Origin: Aquibacillus koreensis
GTDB taxonomy: Bacteria; Bacillota; Bacilli; Bacillales; Amphibacillaceae
Direction: 5' to 3'
Assembly: GCF_025154055.1 (NCBI RefSeq)
Contig: NZ_JAOALK010000053.1
Coordinates: 1-64,000 of the forward strand
DNA length: 64,000 bases
The notes beneath the pieces were generated by a model, which did no database searches, was not told the DNA's origin, and worked only from the letters and a program-made list of their open reading frames with translations. Below, in pieces: positions 58,301-64,000 of the stretch. Made by a program: the position numbers and the translations under genes. Each line of letters starts with the position of its first letter. The first letter of the stretch is position 1.

Positions 58301-59193
58301 AAGTGCTTATTCGCATGCATTTTCAAGCCCTGAATACTATGGTACGATGCCATAACCGTACGAACACCTGCGTCCACAGCTTCTTCATACATTTTTATTT
58401 CCTTATCCAATATTTCCTGTTCGGTTAATCCTGTAATATTTCCTTGGTTCGCACCACCATCTGTGTACCCTTCACCAATATAGTGCTTGGCAGTTGCGAC
58501 AATTTTATCTGTTTGTGCTAAATTCTGACCTGGATTTTCACCTTGTAAGCCTCTAATGTATGCCGCACCTAATTTGGATGAAATCGCGGCATCATCAGAA
58601 AATGCTTCATACGTTCTACCCCATTTAATGTTTTGAGCTGTTGCGATCGTAGGAGCGAATGTCCAATGTACACCTGTTGATTTGGCTTCATCTGCTACAG
58701 CGTCGCCAATTTGTTGGGTAAGTGCTTCGTTATTTGCTGCACCCAAACCAATGCTATGAGGAAAAATCGTAGCCCCCTTTACATTATTATGACCATGTAC
58801 AGCATCTACACCGTAAATAATAGGAATCCCTAGCTCCGTCTCTAAAGCTGCATCTTGATAGCCATCGACTAGCTTCGACCACTCACTAGGAACACTATCC
58901 TCCTCGTTACCATTTGGGAATGACCCACCCCCACTGAGCACAGAGCCAACCTTAAATTCTTTCACCTGCGCTGGTGTGATCGCTGCTCTTTCCGCTTGAA
59001 TCATTTGACCAAGCTTATCATCATTAGACATTCTGCTCAGTAAGTCTGCTACTCTAGCATCAATAGGTTGATTTGCATCTAAATAAACAGGGTCTTCTGG
59101 CGCAGTTTCTGCATCTACAATATGAACAGGTACCAGAGACCACAACAAAACAATGATCATAAAGATTGCTGACCATTTTCTCGACTTATACAT
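52342..59193 (-). CDS. Sortase-anchored GH3-CBM6-GH30 fusion glucanase
   Basis: 2283 residues; GGGAGG precedes the ATG. Signal peptide 1-28. The GH3 N-domain (about 35-370) has KHYIGEGYTDGG and nucleophile Asp in GFVISDYNAV; the GH3 C-domain runs 400-620. A CBM6-like domain (about 645-780) follows (GTIQAEDW). GH30 spans about 850-1290, with acid/base Glu in MTLQNEPLLEIEYP and nucleophile Glu in IYLTERSVWG, as in endo-beta-1,6-glucanases of that family. At least four more CBM6/Ig-like modules, a beta domain (FSKFGVFEVP), a PG(D/E)GEQ-rich spanner, LPNTATS, a membrane helix and an RYRR tail complete it. The pair of activities suits beta-1,3/1,6-glucan; exact linkage is inferred. Confidence 0.93.
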   Translation of the reverse strand: MYKSRKWSAIFMIIVLLWSLVPVHIVDAETAPEDPVYLDANQPIDARVADLLSRMSNDDKLGQMIQAERAAITPAQVKEFKVGSVLSGGGSFPNGNEEDSVPSEWSKLVDGYQDAALETELGIPIIYGVDAVHGHNNVKGATIFPHSIGLGAANNEALTQQIGDAVADEAKSTGVHWTFAPTIATAQNIKWGRTYEAFSDDAAISSKLGAAYIRGLQGENPGQNLAQTDKIVATAKHYIGEGYTDGGANQGNITGLTEQEILDKEIKMYEEAVDAGVRTVMASYHSIQGLKMHANKHLLTDVLKGDLGFDGFVISDYNAVDQISVDQDGNSVNGLKDQLKTAVNAGVDMFMQPTNWQTALGHLKTLAADGDISEERINDAVTRILKVKFEAGLFEHPKTDESLADEFGSDAHKEVARQAVRESLVLLKNDEVNGSPILSQLAAMDKVFVAGTSADDVGIQSGGWTISWQGSAGETTPGTTILEGIKEKVGADKVTYNEHGRGAAGHDVAIAVVGEMPYAESEGDTDELNLTFEQSETLQNIRRADSDIPIVVVLVSGRPMMITEELSDWDALVAAWLPGTEGGGIADVLFDDTHDFEGELPIRWPFFMEAYPSFYGDDSENFLFETGYGLTKSEATPTLPDSPEKPGTEGQPVPGTIQAEDWLDQSGLDTENTQDEGGGQNVGWSDTGDWIDYQLNVTESGTYNIDVRYAANENTGIEIIGQNDKVLGEMSVASSGGYQSWTTHTIENVVLEAGQQELRVSYTGGALNLNWFDFTRTGDIPPDYNPNPEPPPLPEDDNTAIVKEDAVENWVTLARDSQNMGWYYNSLWQEGDPKLEQQDNLDINKAAVDSEINSINIDPTQQYQSIMGIGASVDESTVFNMQKMSEAKRNELIEKLMDPENGIGISMMRLTIGTSDFTAQEFYSYDDMPTGETDLDFSEFSIEKDREYKIIETAKKMQEVNPDLTFFASPWSPPGWMKTNDSMIGGQLKEGYEPILADYYLKFFEAYRAEGIEIDAMTLQNEPLLEIEYPSMHLPWDRAVTLAKHLREKLDANGFEHVKLWMFDHNPSDAQSYAGRFLNDPEGYAAVDGTAFHDYGGALSEMTTLHEQYPDKNIYLTERSVWGTYGADRIAQYFRNYARSYNSWVMMLDSDVNTHHWVGTPDPTTIIQDSANPDNYWLTPEFYIHGHYTKYVKPGYKRIGSDYGSADEVTNVSFISPDEKEIVSIVINQTDQDQKFKLVSEGTQITATLPANSVATYRWDRLDTHKAPGTIKAVDFDQAQGNYATDNGYIGGLTDSATFDYLIDVKEDGEYYLDLGHAEETNEPQFEVSINGQNIGTLTSQPTGWWDNWTKIRTKVELEKGIQRLRITANGDAFNLNDISITKAQATQNVPGKLQAENFDTQNGALVQDITDGQAVGYLEPDDTMTYTVNVHATGTYKVTYRYASGNDNPQLEWIVDGSNVHTANLASTGNWETWSEAKEEIELEAGEHELQLKVVEGLNIDWISIGSTITVSNATVSESAEDGHTLNVTLENDTFVENIDTAAWTIDGPGGVTISEVNRIDGQQVEVVLEGNRTVDYDSNMQVDLSISNSQLQGWSNSDARFVVTDEVMFVATDDEESISVQPETLEPGNGEINVTIDGGTFNENAIDQMTLTGSVVESGNVIIDEIVYHSPTEVTVSFTQDDTPIYEDVTLTVAIPTEAYADSTNGATLTDSFVLLGTTNQEEPTAIPGEIGIGDFYKLSGVTVSDSALTDVQAGDWIEYMIDVPEAGEYLFTLGINTNAAASVHVKSEGADTLAEINVPNIWGAWSEVKQRITLEAGEQKIRVYADNGAMQLNKLAFDLIVPVESTDTVVKVEAEDYVDTSLAIVQPGDPRTNIGYTVAGGWIDYLINVPAGKYKVTYHYSTTEGGVSTRANVGESQVTTALAATGDWGAYQEAVSSETIAIPDGDQTLRLDVLGNGFNLDWFELQFVEPLPDEDPSGEDVVITEPIEAGATFTVDTASIERVNNAGELIVNMEELLEAKVEFSEAQILLLKEKGVKVTLQNKETIASFPSNALPDGDVTIDIAEVTDQTYTDKAISKVFDFTVNNGEFKQFVESVTLGFKVDDTNGKNLEVRHYNEETNEWKSIGGEYVDGYMFADTNSFSKFGVFEVPADGGGEQPGDGEQPGEGEQPGDGEQPGEGEQPGEGEEPGEGEQPGDGEEPGDGEQPGDVEEPGEGEEPGDGEQPGDVEEPGEGEQPGQDDQSEEDLPNTATSIFNYMLAGMIVLLIGGILYTRYRRNTVE

Positions 59194-59289
59194 AATATAC
59201 CTCCCTTAATAAACTTCATTTGCAAAAATAATAGATTAATGCTCCTCTCTTAACTCTATTTTTCTGTTCGCTCATGATAGACTAATTTA

Positions 59290-59350
59290 ATTATAGCTAG
59301 TACCTGTTTTCAGAGTAACGTTGCATTCTTTAGAAAACGTTTACATTTTT
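59290..59350 (-). promoter_or_regulatory. GH3-GH30 promoter with shared upstream element and cre
   Basis: Minus strand: -35 TTACTC (59318-59313), 17-bp spacer, -10 TATAAT (59295-59290). Four nt upstream lies GCATTCTTT (59323, + strand), then cre AGAAAACGTTTACA (59332-59345), then TTTTT. Sequence and spacing match the importer promoter at 41499-41560. Confidence 0.75.
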
Positions 59351-59468
59351 GTGCTTTTCTATTAAATGTCAGAGGAACGGACTCCTCGTCTCACCATTTT
59401 ACTAGGAAACTGCAGCTACAGTTTACTTTACCGTTAGATACTTCTAGCCATTACAGATACACAAAAAA

Positions 59469-59498
59469 GGTATTTTCAAAGTGTTTTTTGAAAATACC
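59469..59498 (-). terminator. Terminator of the first CBO0543 gene
   Basis: GGTATTTTCAAA and TTTGAAAATACC stem; the minus strand continues TTTTTTG. Confidence 0.8.
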
Positions 59499-59515
59499 TT
59501 TTTAATTTCCTATAT

Positions 59516-59544
59516 GGAAACGCAAGAACCGTCCCCCTGTTCAC
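59516..59544. repeat. REP-like palindromic repeat, hybrid arms
   Basis: Arms GGAAACG and TGTTCAC around core CAAGAACCGTCCCCC. It lies between the CBO0543 stop codon and its terminator. Confidence 0.8.
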
Positions 59545-59556
59545 ATTCAATCTATC

Positions 59557-60126
59557 TTAGGATGATGTTTTAAAATAGATAAAGACTTTTGTTAGCACAA
59601 TGGCTAGTAGTAGAATGGCTAGATAATTGAGGAAGAGATAAAAGTAATTCATCCCATTATCTAATTGGATTAAATCCCAAACAACCATGACTGGCTTCAC
59701 TACAAATGAAAAAACAGCGCTCGTAACAATACCATAAAGGAGTACATTCTTATCGTTATTAATACACCACTGGTAAACCAGCATAAAGGTGACGGGTACA
59801 AGGGAAGCATCTAATGCAAAGTTTACTGGCATAATCGGTATAGCCTGAAAAGGATAATACACATAACCTGTCCTCATAGCAATTGCATCCGAATAAGTAA
59901 ACCAAGTATGAATGTTAAATCCATAAAATCCAATTTGAAAAGCCTTGGTTCTATCAATTTTAAAATAAATCAGAACAAGTGGTACAACTAACATCAAAAC
60001 AATGATCCAGAATGGTACCGTACCTGCATTCGAGAAGTTTTTCCAATAGTCCAACCACATCGAGACAACCTTTTCTTGGAGAGTCAGGATCTCATCTAGT
60101 CTCTCTTCTTGTTCCTTGACCATCAT
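59557..60126 (-). CDS. CBO0543 family membrane protein
   Basis: 189 residues; GGAG nine nt before the ATG. An amphipathic N-terminus (LDEILTLQEKVVSMWLDYW) precedes five membrane helices. The central YYPFQAIPIMPVNFALDASLVPVTFMLVYQW is the recognisable region of CBO0543-type proteins, whose function is unknown. It is a paralogue of the gene at 62020-62607, on the other side of a sigma/anti-sigma pair. All four genes lie on the minus strand. Confidence 0.75.
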   Translation of the reverse strand: MMVKEQEERLDEILTLQEKVVSMWLDYWKNFSNAGTVPFWIIVLMLVVPLVLIYFKIDRTKAFQIGFYGFNIHTWFTYSDAIAMRTGYVYYPFQAIPIMPVNFALDASLVPVTFMLVYQWCINNDKNVLLYGIVTSAVFSFVVKPVMVVWDLIQLDNGMNYFYLFLNYLAILLLAIVLTKVFIYFKTSS

Positions 60127-60282
60127 TATGTATCACTCCAACACTTTTTTGGTTAGTATTGGTTAAAAGTTGGAACAATATGATAAATTTTTATCTAACG
60201 GACTAAGAGACAGGCACCTCCCCCAGCAGGTGCGCGCGACGACCAATCTCACCTATAGTGGGGCAAAATTCACCGCATCCCA
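60127..60282. repeat. Short hairpin repeat downstream of the anti-sigma gene
   Basis: GCACCT-N8-AGGTGC at 60214-60233, preceded by GACAG. It may belong to the same family as the ACCTGTC palindrome at 15518. No gene in this gap. Confidence 0.45.
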
Positions 60283-61164
60283 CTAATATTTATCTATTGT
60301 CACACCTATTGTAGAGGCTCTGACAAAATCCATATTTAAGAATCTTTCTAATTCTTGAGGTGTACCACTAACAATAGCGCCACTTATGGATCGATCTTCC
60401 CCTTCTGCGTTTTCCCAGTATGGAAATTCTGAATTAACCGGAATACCATACGCCGCATTGCCGTTTATAATTTTATTCATTTCATTTGACTCTACTTCCT
60501 CCTTTGTTCTCGAAGGTACCCATAACCAATCGACATTTTCCTTCCCTAGCACTTCACCTAAATCCTTTTGTACCATTGGCTCTTGAAATGAGAGGGCTAT
60601 CTCTATGAGTTTGTTTTCATCTAATCCCGTTGCTATATCTAACTCTTGTGGTAAAAAATCATAATCAACACCTGGGAAGTAAAACTCTATCACTCGCTCG
60701 TCATTAAAATGATTGTACACAACAGATCTTCCTAAATCGGGATCCCATGGATTATCTTCTATAAATCCACTTCCACGATCGGTCACTTCCACACGTCCAA
60801 TTGCAGGATAATTCTTTGTCTCGGTATCCCAGACGATTTTCCGATTACCTATTCTTTTAAAATAGGTGGTTTTAGCATCTACACTAAACAAATTATAATG
60901 GAATCTTGTATTTCCATAATTAACACCGGCACCTTTTGTTGGTCCATCAGTAAGTATCGGTATAGTCGGTCGGTCTTCCTCTATTTTTTTATGTATCAAA
61001 TATTGCGAGCCATTATGTATGATAAAAATAGCGACTGTTAGCGTAACGGTGGAAATAAGTATGTATAACCCAATTTGCTTCCACTTTGTTTTTTTTATGT
61101 GTTTTTGGAAAGAGGAATTACTTATGAAATCTATGTCATTATTTTGTTTCTTTTTATCGCTCAT
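60283..61164 (-). CDS. Sigma-factor regulator (transmembrane anti-sigma factor)
   Basis: 293 residues from the ATG at 61164, with GGAGG nine nt upstream; an ATG six codons earlier overlaps that site. A cytoplasmic N-terminus (residues 1-30) is followed by one membrane helix (about 32-55) and an extracellular domain. It matches the Sigma_reg_N/Sigma_reg_C arrangement: a membrane-proximal FISNSSFQKHIKKTKWKQIG and a C-terminal RFLNMDFVRASTIGVTIDKY. It overlaps the sigma gene by 11 bp, so the two should be made together. It would hold the ECF factor at the membrane until an envelope signal releases it. Confidence 0.8.
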   Translation of the reverse strand: MSDKKKQNNDIDFISNSSFQKHIKKTKWKQIGLYILISTVTLTVAIFIIHNGSQYLIHKKIEEDRPTIPILTDGPTKGAGVNYGNTRFHYNLFSVDAKTTYFKRIGNRKIVWDTETKNYPAIGRVEVTDRGSGFIEDNPWDPDLGRSVVYNHFNDERVIEFYFPGVDYDFLPQELDIATGLDENKLIEIALSFQEPMVQKDLGEVLGKENVDWLWVPSRTKEEVESNEMNKIINGNAAYGIPVNSEFPYWENAEGEDRSISGAIVSGTPQELERFLNMDFVRASTIGVTIDKY

Positions 61165-61663
61165 CTTGTTGGGCCTCCTCATAAAGTTTTAATAGTTTTT
61201 TTCTAGCACGATATAAGTTCGTTTTCACTGCACTATTGCCCATCCCTAGTAATTGCGATATTTCAGCATATGATAATTCAGATTCATATTTTAATAGAAG
61301 GAGTTCTGCATAAAGTGGTTTTAATTTTGAAAGCAGCTTACTAAACTCTTCTTTACGCTCTTTTGCTAAAACAATAAGATCGGGTAGTTCATGGTCTTGT
61401 TGTGCTTCTATTATTTTTTCTTCTATATTAAGTATGTATTTTTTATTTTTGCGACACTGATCATAGTAATGATTTAATGCCACCCGGATTATCCAACTTC
61501 GCACTTTAGAGGAACGAATGGAATCTGAATACCTAAGATACTTATATGCTGTTTCTTGCACGGCATCTTCAGCATCCGCACGTGGAACACCTTTTTTTAT
61601 TAAGTACCGATAAACAATATTGAGTTCTGTATTTAGGGCATCATTATTTATTTGTTTTTCCAC
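61154..61663 (-). CDS. ECF sigma factor
   Basis: 169 residues from a GTG at 61663, behind GGGGGAGG. Region 2 (about 10-75): PRADAEDAVQETAYKYLRY and VRSWIIRVALNHYYDQCRK. Region 4 (about 105-160): LLLLKYESELSYAEISQLLG and NSAVKTNLYRARKKLLKLY. It overlaps the downstream sigma-regulator gene by 11 bp, the standard arrangement for ECF/anti-sigma pairs. Targets unknown; autoregulation and control of the neighbouring CBO0543 genes are plausible. Confidence 0.9.
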   Translation of the reverse strand: MEKQINNDALNTELNIVYRYLIKKGVPRADAEDAVQETAYKYLRYSDSIRSSKVRSWIIRVALNHYYDQCRKNKKYILNIEEKIIEAQQDHELPDLIVLAKERKEEFSKLLSKLKPLYAELLLLKYESELSYAEISQLLGMGNSAVKTNLYRARKKLLKLYEEAQQDER

Positions 61664-61766
61664 TTTCCCTCCCCCTCTGTTTATAAGACGTATGATTTTC
61701 GAAAAAGTTTACAAATTATAGGGAGAAAATATGAAGAGATGCTTATTTTTTCCTGTAAGCTCGTCT

Positions 61767-61797
61767 AAAAAGCAGATGTCAGAGGATGACATCTGCT
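61767..61797 (-). terminator. Terminator of the second CBO0543 gene
   Basis: AGCAGATGTCA and TGACATCTGCT perfect stem; the minus strand continues TTTTAG. It lies 220 bp past the stop codon, leaving a long 3' UTR. Confidence 0.75.
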
Positions 61798-61840
61798 TTT
61801 ACGATTCAGAGAGTTGATCTTTCCTCTGCCTTTGTGGCTC

Positions 61841-61912
61841 TTCGCTAAATTAAATGGATTTTGCGCTAGAATATGTTGAGTTTGCGCTAAATTAGAAAGT
61901 AGATGTACTTAA
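61841..61912. repeat. 21-bp-period array with TGCGCTAAA units
   Basis: Units start at 61841 (TTCGCTAAA), 61862 (TGCGCTAGA) and 61883 (TGCGCTAAA), with a degenerate unit at 61904 (TGTACTTAA), all 21 bp apart. Nine nt are conserved and 12 vary. It lies in the 3' UTR of the second CBO0543 gene. Confidence 0.75.
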
Positions 61913-62019
61913 GCTAGTGTTCTATAAAGCGAAGAAGCAGTTTCCAACGATCCACACCTTCTATAAAACATATAATTTTATTAACTTGAAAAGGGCTTGT
62001 GAAAGATTGGTCACAAACA

Positions 62020-62607
62020 CTATTTTATAGTGGAGCCCTGCTCAACTCGTTTAACTTTTATGAGAAGCCATCTAAATAATAAACCGATCAAAACGTAAAT
62101 AGGGAAAGAATAAATGTGTTTCCAGCTATATACCTCGTAAATCCCTAAATATTCTGTTAGTGGTTCGAAAATAAATGAGAAAATAAACGAAGTTGTAATC
62201 ATCGCAATTAAAAATGACTTCCAACTATTACAAAATTGGTAAATAAGCATAAAAAAGATTGGTAAATGTACATGATGAATTTCGACAATTGGAGGCATAA
62301 CTGGTATTAACCTATTTGGATAAGACCAAAATACTAATGTAATACCAACTATATCTAAAATAAATCCAGTAGTTCCTACTAAAAGACCAAATGCTGAGAT
62401 CTCAATAATTCTTTTTTTATCAAGAACGATCATCCATATAATGAACAAACTGATTGTAGTGATTAACAGAAGCCACCAATTAAAAGTAAATACAACACTT
62501 GTAAGCCAATAGTCTAGCATCATGTCTCTGATTTGTCTGCGCATTTGGATAATTTCTTCCCACTTAGCATGTATTTGTAGGACATTTAAAAAGTGTAAAA
62601 AAGACAC
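62020..62607 (-). CDS. CBO0543 family membrane protein, second paralogue
   Basis: 195 residues from a GTG at 62607, behind AGGAG. Same plan as the gene at 59557: amphipathic N-terminus with IRDMMLDYWL, then five membrane helices and a central block FWSYPNRLIPVMPPIVEIHHVHLPIFFMLIYQF (residues about 95-127). Function unknown. It lies upstream of the ECF sigma gene, separated by a terminator, so it is not simply part of that operon. Confidence 0.72.
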   Translation of the reverse strand: MSFLHFLNVLQIHAKWEEIIQMRRQIRDMMLDYWLTSVVFTFNWWLLLITTISLFIIWMIVLDKKRIIEISAFGLLVGTTGFILDIVGITLVFWSYPNRLIPVMPPIVEIHHVHLPIFFMLIYQFCNSWKSFLIAMITTSFIFSFIFEPLTEYLGIYEVYSWKHIYSFPIYVLIGLLFRWLLIKVKRVEQGSTIK

Positions 62608-62898
62608 AATACTCCTATCCCCTTCATGTAATAATCCTTTATTCCTATATGATTTGCATAATATTGATTTTTATTACGAAATAAAAGGGCAAAACGTTCA
62701 TCCTTGTATCGTTGGGCAGAGGGACTAGCAGCGCCTTCGAGTCCCTCATCTTGATATAGCAATTTACATACGTCTAAAAAAATTAAATTTTCTAAACCTT
62801 ATTACTATACAAAAGTTATATAACTATTATACAATTACGTTGCAAATATCTATACAAAACATGTACATTAATTGTACATAAAAGAGGAGGTACCTTAA
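62608..62898. promoter_or_regulatory. Promoter region of the fasciclin gene with palindromic operator
   Basis: ATGTACA-N5-TGTACAT at 62861-62879 is a perfect palindrome directly before the ribosome site AGAGGAGG, where a bound repressor would block transcription. A hairpin GAGGGACT/AGTCCCTC lies near 62718-62746. No gene is supported in this gap. Confidence 0.55.
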
Positions 62899-63516
62899 AT
62901 GGTTAAAAAGAAAGGATTCATGATGCTCGTAGTGTTTATGTTTATGATGTCGGTGACAAATGCTGTGTTCGCTGACAATCACGAAGAAAGTGCAGATATC
63001 GTTGATACAGCGGTTGATGCAGGAAACTTTACGACGTTAGTAGCAGCTGTTGAACAAGCTGGATTGGTTGATGCCCTTAAAGGGGAAGGCCCATTCACTG
63101 TTTTTGCTCCTACAGATGAAGCATTCGCAAACCTCTTAGAAGAACTAGATGTAACCGCAGAAGAACTTCTTGCACGGGAAGATTTAGCGGATATCCTTCA
63201 GTACCATGTCGTATCTGGCAAAGTGATGGCCTCTGATTTAGAAGATGGAATGGAAGCAGAAACACTAAACGGCCAAAAAGTAATGATTTCACTAGACCCA
63301 GTCCAAGTGAACGATGCAAATGTCACAACGGCAGATATTGAAACGTCGAATGGTGTAATCCATGTGATTGATGGTGTATTATTGCCAATGGACGAAGAAA
63401 CGGAGTCCATTCCTGAAACTGGTCAATCATCAGTTTTACCATACGTTGGTATCACGCTACTCGCTGCGATCATTGGGATCTATTTTTATAGAAGAGAAAG
63501 AACTGCTAAAGCATAA
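62899..63516 (+). CDS. Fasciclin (FAS1) domain surface protein with IPETG sorting signal
   Basis: 205 residues; GAGGAGG precedes the ATG. Signal peptide about 1-26 (ending VFADN). One FAS1 domain (about 33-165) with [31 protein letters not shown] and [14 protein letters not shown]. At the C-terminus, IPETG is followed by a hydrophobic segment and an RRER tail, forming a sorting signal unlike the LPNTA type of the other surface proteins here. FAS1 domains mediate adhesion. A class B sortase gene starts 51 bp later, so the pair is probably enzyme and substrate. Confidence 0.88.
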   Translation: MVKKKGFMMLVVFMFMMSVTNAVFADNHEESADIVDTAVDAGNFTTLVAAVEQAGLVDALKGEGPFTVFAPTDEAFANLLEELDVTAEELLAREDLADILQYHVVSGKVMASDLEDGMEAETLNGQKVMISLDPVQVNDANVTTADIETSNGVIHVIDGVLLPMDEETESIPETGQSSVLPYVGITLLAAIIGIYFYRRERTAKA

Positions 63517-63521
63517 ATTAA

Positions 63522-63549
63522 CTGGAGGGCTTCGTGCTCTCCTCTTTTG
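63522..63549 (+). terminator. Weak terminator/attenuator between FAS1 gene and sortase
   Basis: GGAGGGC-TTCGT-GCTCTCC stem (one G-T pair) followed by TCTTTTG. It may reduce sortase expression relative to its substrate. Confidence 0.55.
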
Positions 63550-63567
63550 TTAAATGAGGTGACTGTA

Positions 63568-64000
63568 TTGAATAAAAATCGATTCATCATTCTATTTGCG
63601 CTTTCTGTTTTCCTTTTCTGCATGTACCAGGTAACGATGCAGGTGTATGCAGGCTACCAAAACGAGCAAGTATATGAAGCGATCCGCAGCAATTATCAAG
63701 CAGTGGACACACTACCTAACAAGCATAAACAAGAGCCAAAGGGCCATTTAATAAAAGAGGAGAAACCACAGGAAGTAATGCATGCTTTTAACCCCTTATT
63801 AGAGAAAAACGCAGACACGATTGGCTGGGTTACTGTTCCTAATACAGTAATCGATTATCCCGTCGTCAAAACAGAAGATAACGAGTTCTACCTTGATCAT
63901 AATTTTGAGCAGGAAAATTCGAGTGCTGGTGCAATCTTTATGGATTATCGAAATGCGGGAGATGGCGATGATCGGCATACGATTATTTACGGGCACCATA
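63568..64000 (+). CDS. srtB: Class B sortase, cut by window end
   Basis: A TTG at 63568 follows GAGGTG at 7 nt; the frame is open to the window end (144 codons seen). N-terminal membrane anchor (about 5-25), then the sortase fold: DTIGWVTVPNTVIDYPVV, FYLDHNF, AGAIFMDYRN and TIIYGHH, the SrtB hallmarks, with catalytic His in GHH. Catalytic Cys and Arg lie beyond the window. It would anchor a surface protein, most likely the preceding IPETG-bearing FAS1 protein. Whether it also handles the LPNTA-type proteins is doubtful, because those are usually class D or A substrates. Confidence 0.88.
   Translation, partial: MNKNRFIILFALSVFLFCMYQVTMQVYAGYQNEQVYEAIRSNYQAVDTLPNKHKQEPKGHLIKEEKPQEVMHAFNPLLEKNADTIGWVTVPNTVIDYPVVKTEDNEFYLDHNFEQENSSAGAIFMDYRNAGDGDDRHTIIYGHH

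Larger units (their letters stand above)
61664..62019. other. Intergenic region with terminator and 21-bp array
   Basis: Holds the sigma-gene promoter area, the terminator at 61767-61797 and the TGCGCTAAA array at 61841-61912. No gene is seen. Confidence 0.6.

Overview
The window reads as chromosome of a low-GC, spore-forming Bacillaceae bacterium (Oceanobacillus/Gracilibacillus/Virgibacillus type; the genus cannot be fixed from this sequence). The grounds are strong AGGAGG-type ribosome binding sites, frequent TTG/GTG starts, a ComK-like and a Spo0M-like protein, a Bce-type detoxification module, YesL/YesM/YesN-type proteins, CcpA (cre) boxes, and many LPxT(A/S) sortase substrates with very acidic linkers. 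No tRNA, rRNA, CRISPR array or intact insertion sequence was seen.

Layout. 1-4607: the N-terminal 1535 residues of a giant repeat surface protein. 4935-7599: a response regulator and a 7TM sensor kinase, tail to tail with overlapping 3' ends. 8096-14039: two divergent sortase-anchored proteins, a purple-acid-phosphatase-like metallophosphatase and a choice-of-anchor-I protein, separated by an apparent PhoP-box promoter. 14636-16349: ComK-like protein, small XRE regulator, and a yybP-ykoY (Mn2+) riboswitch in front of a short Spo0M-like gene. 16408-18507: secreted HExxH metalloprotease. 19463-20278: RsbR-like STAS protein. 20449-24972: Bce-type two-component system plus ABC transporter. 25071-34714: housekeeping and accessory genes (two membrane hydrolases, HAD phosphatase, M23 peptidase, ECF-like sigma factor with an adjacent ClpP, the DUF1659/DUF2922/YvrJ trio, a TSUP permease).

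34869-59193 is the centrepiece, a beta-glucan utilisation locus. It has a CUT1 ABC importer (binding lipoprotein and two permeases), YesL-like protein, GH1 6-phospho-beta-glucosidase and ROK beta-glucoside kinase in one operon. A divergent YesM/YesN-type system follows. Next come three wall-anchored proteins: a GH16 laminarinase with a discoidin domain, a beta-helix protein with discoidin and FIVAR repeats, and a 2283-residue GH3-CBM6-GH30 fusion. The likely logic (inference) is that surface enzymes cut beta-1,3/1,6-glucan, the ABC system imports di- or oligosaccharides, the ROK kinase phosphorylates them and GH1 splits the phosphodisaccharide. Promoters of the importer and of the GH3-GH30 gene share a nearly identical upstream element with an embedded cre.

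59557-64000: two CBO0543-type membrane proteins flanking an ECF sigma/anti-sigma pair, then a fasciclin-domain surface protein followed by a class B sortase cut by the window end. Short palindromic REP-like repeats (core GGGACGGTTCTTG) are scattered throughout, several lying between a stop codon and its terminator. Two unrelated 21-bp-period arrays lie in intergenic DNA at 52149 and 61841.
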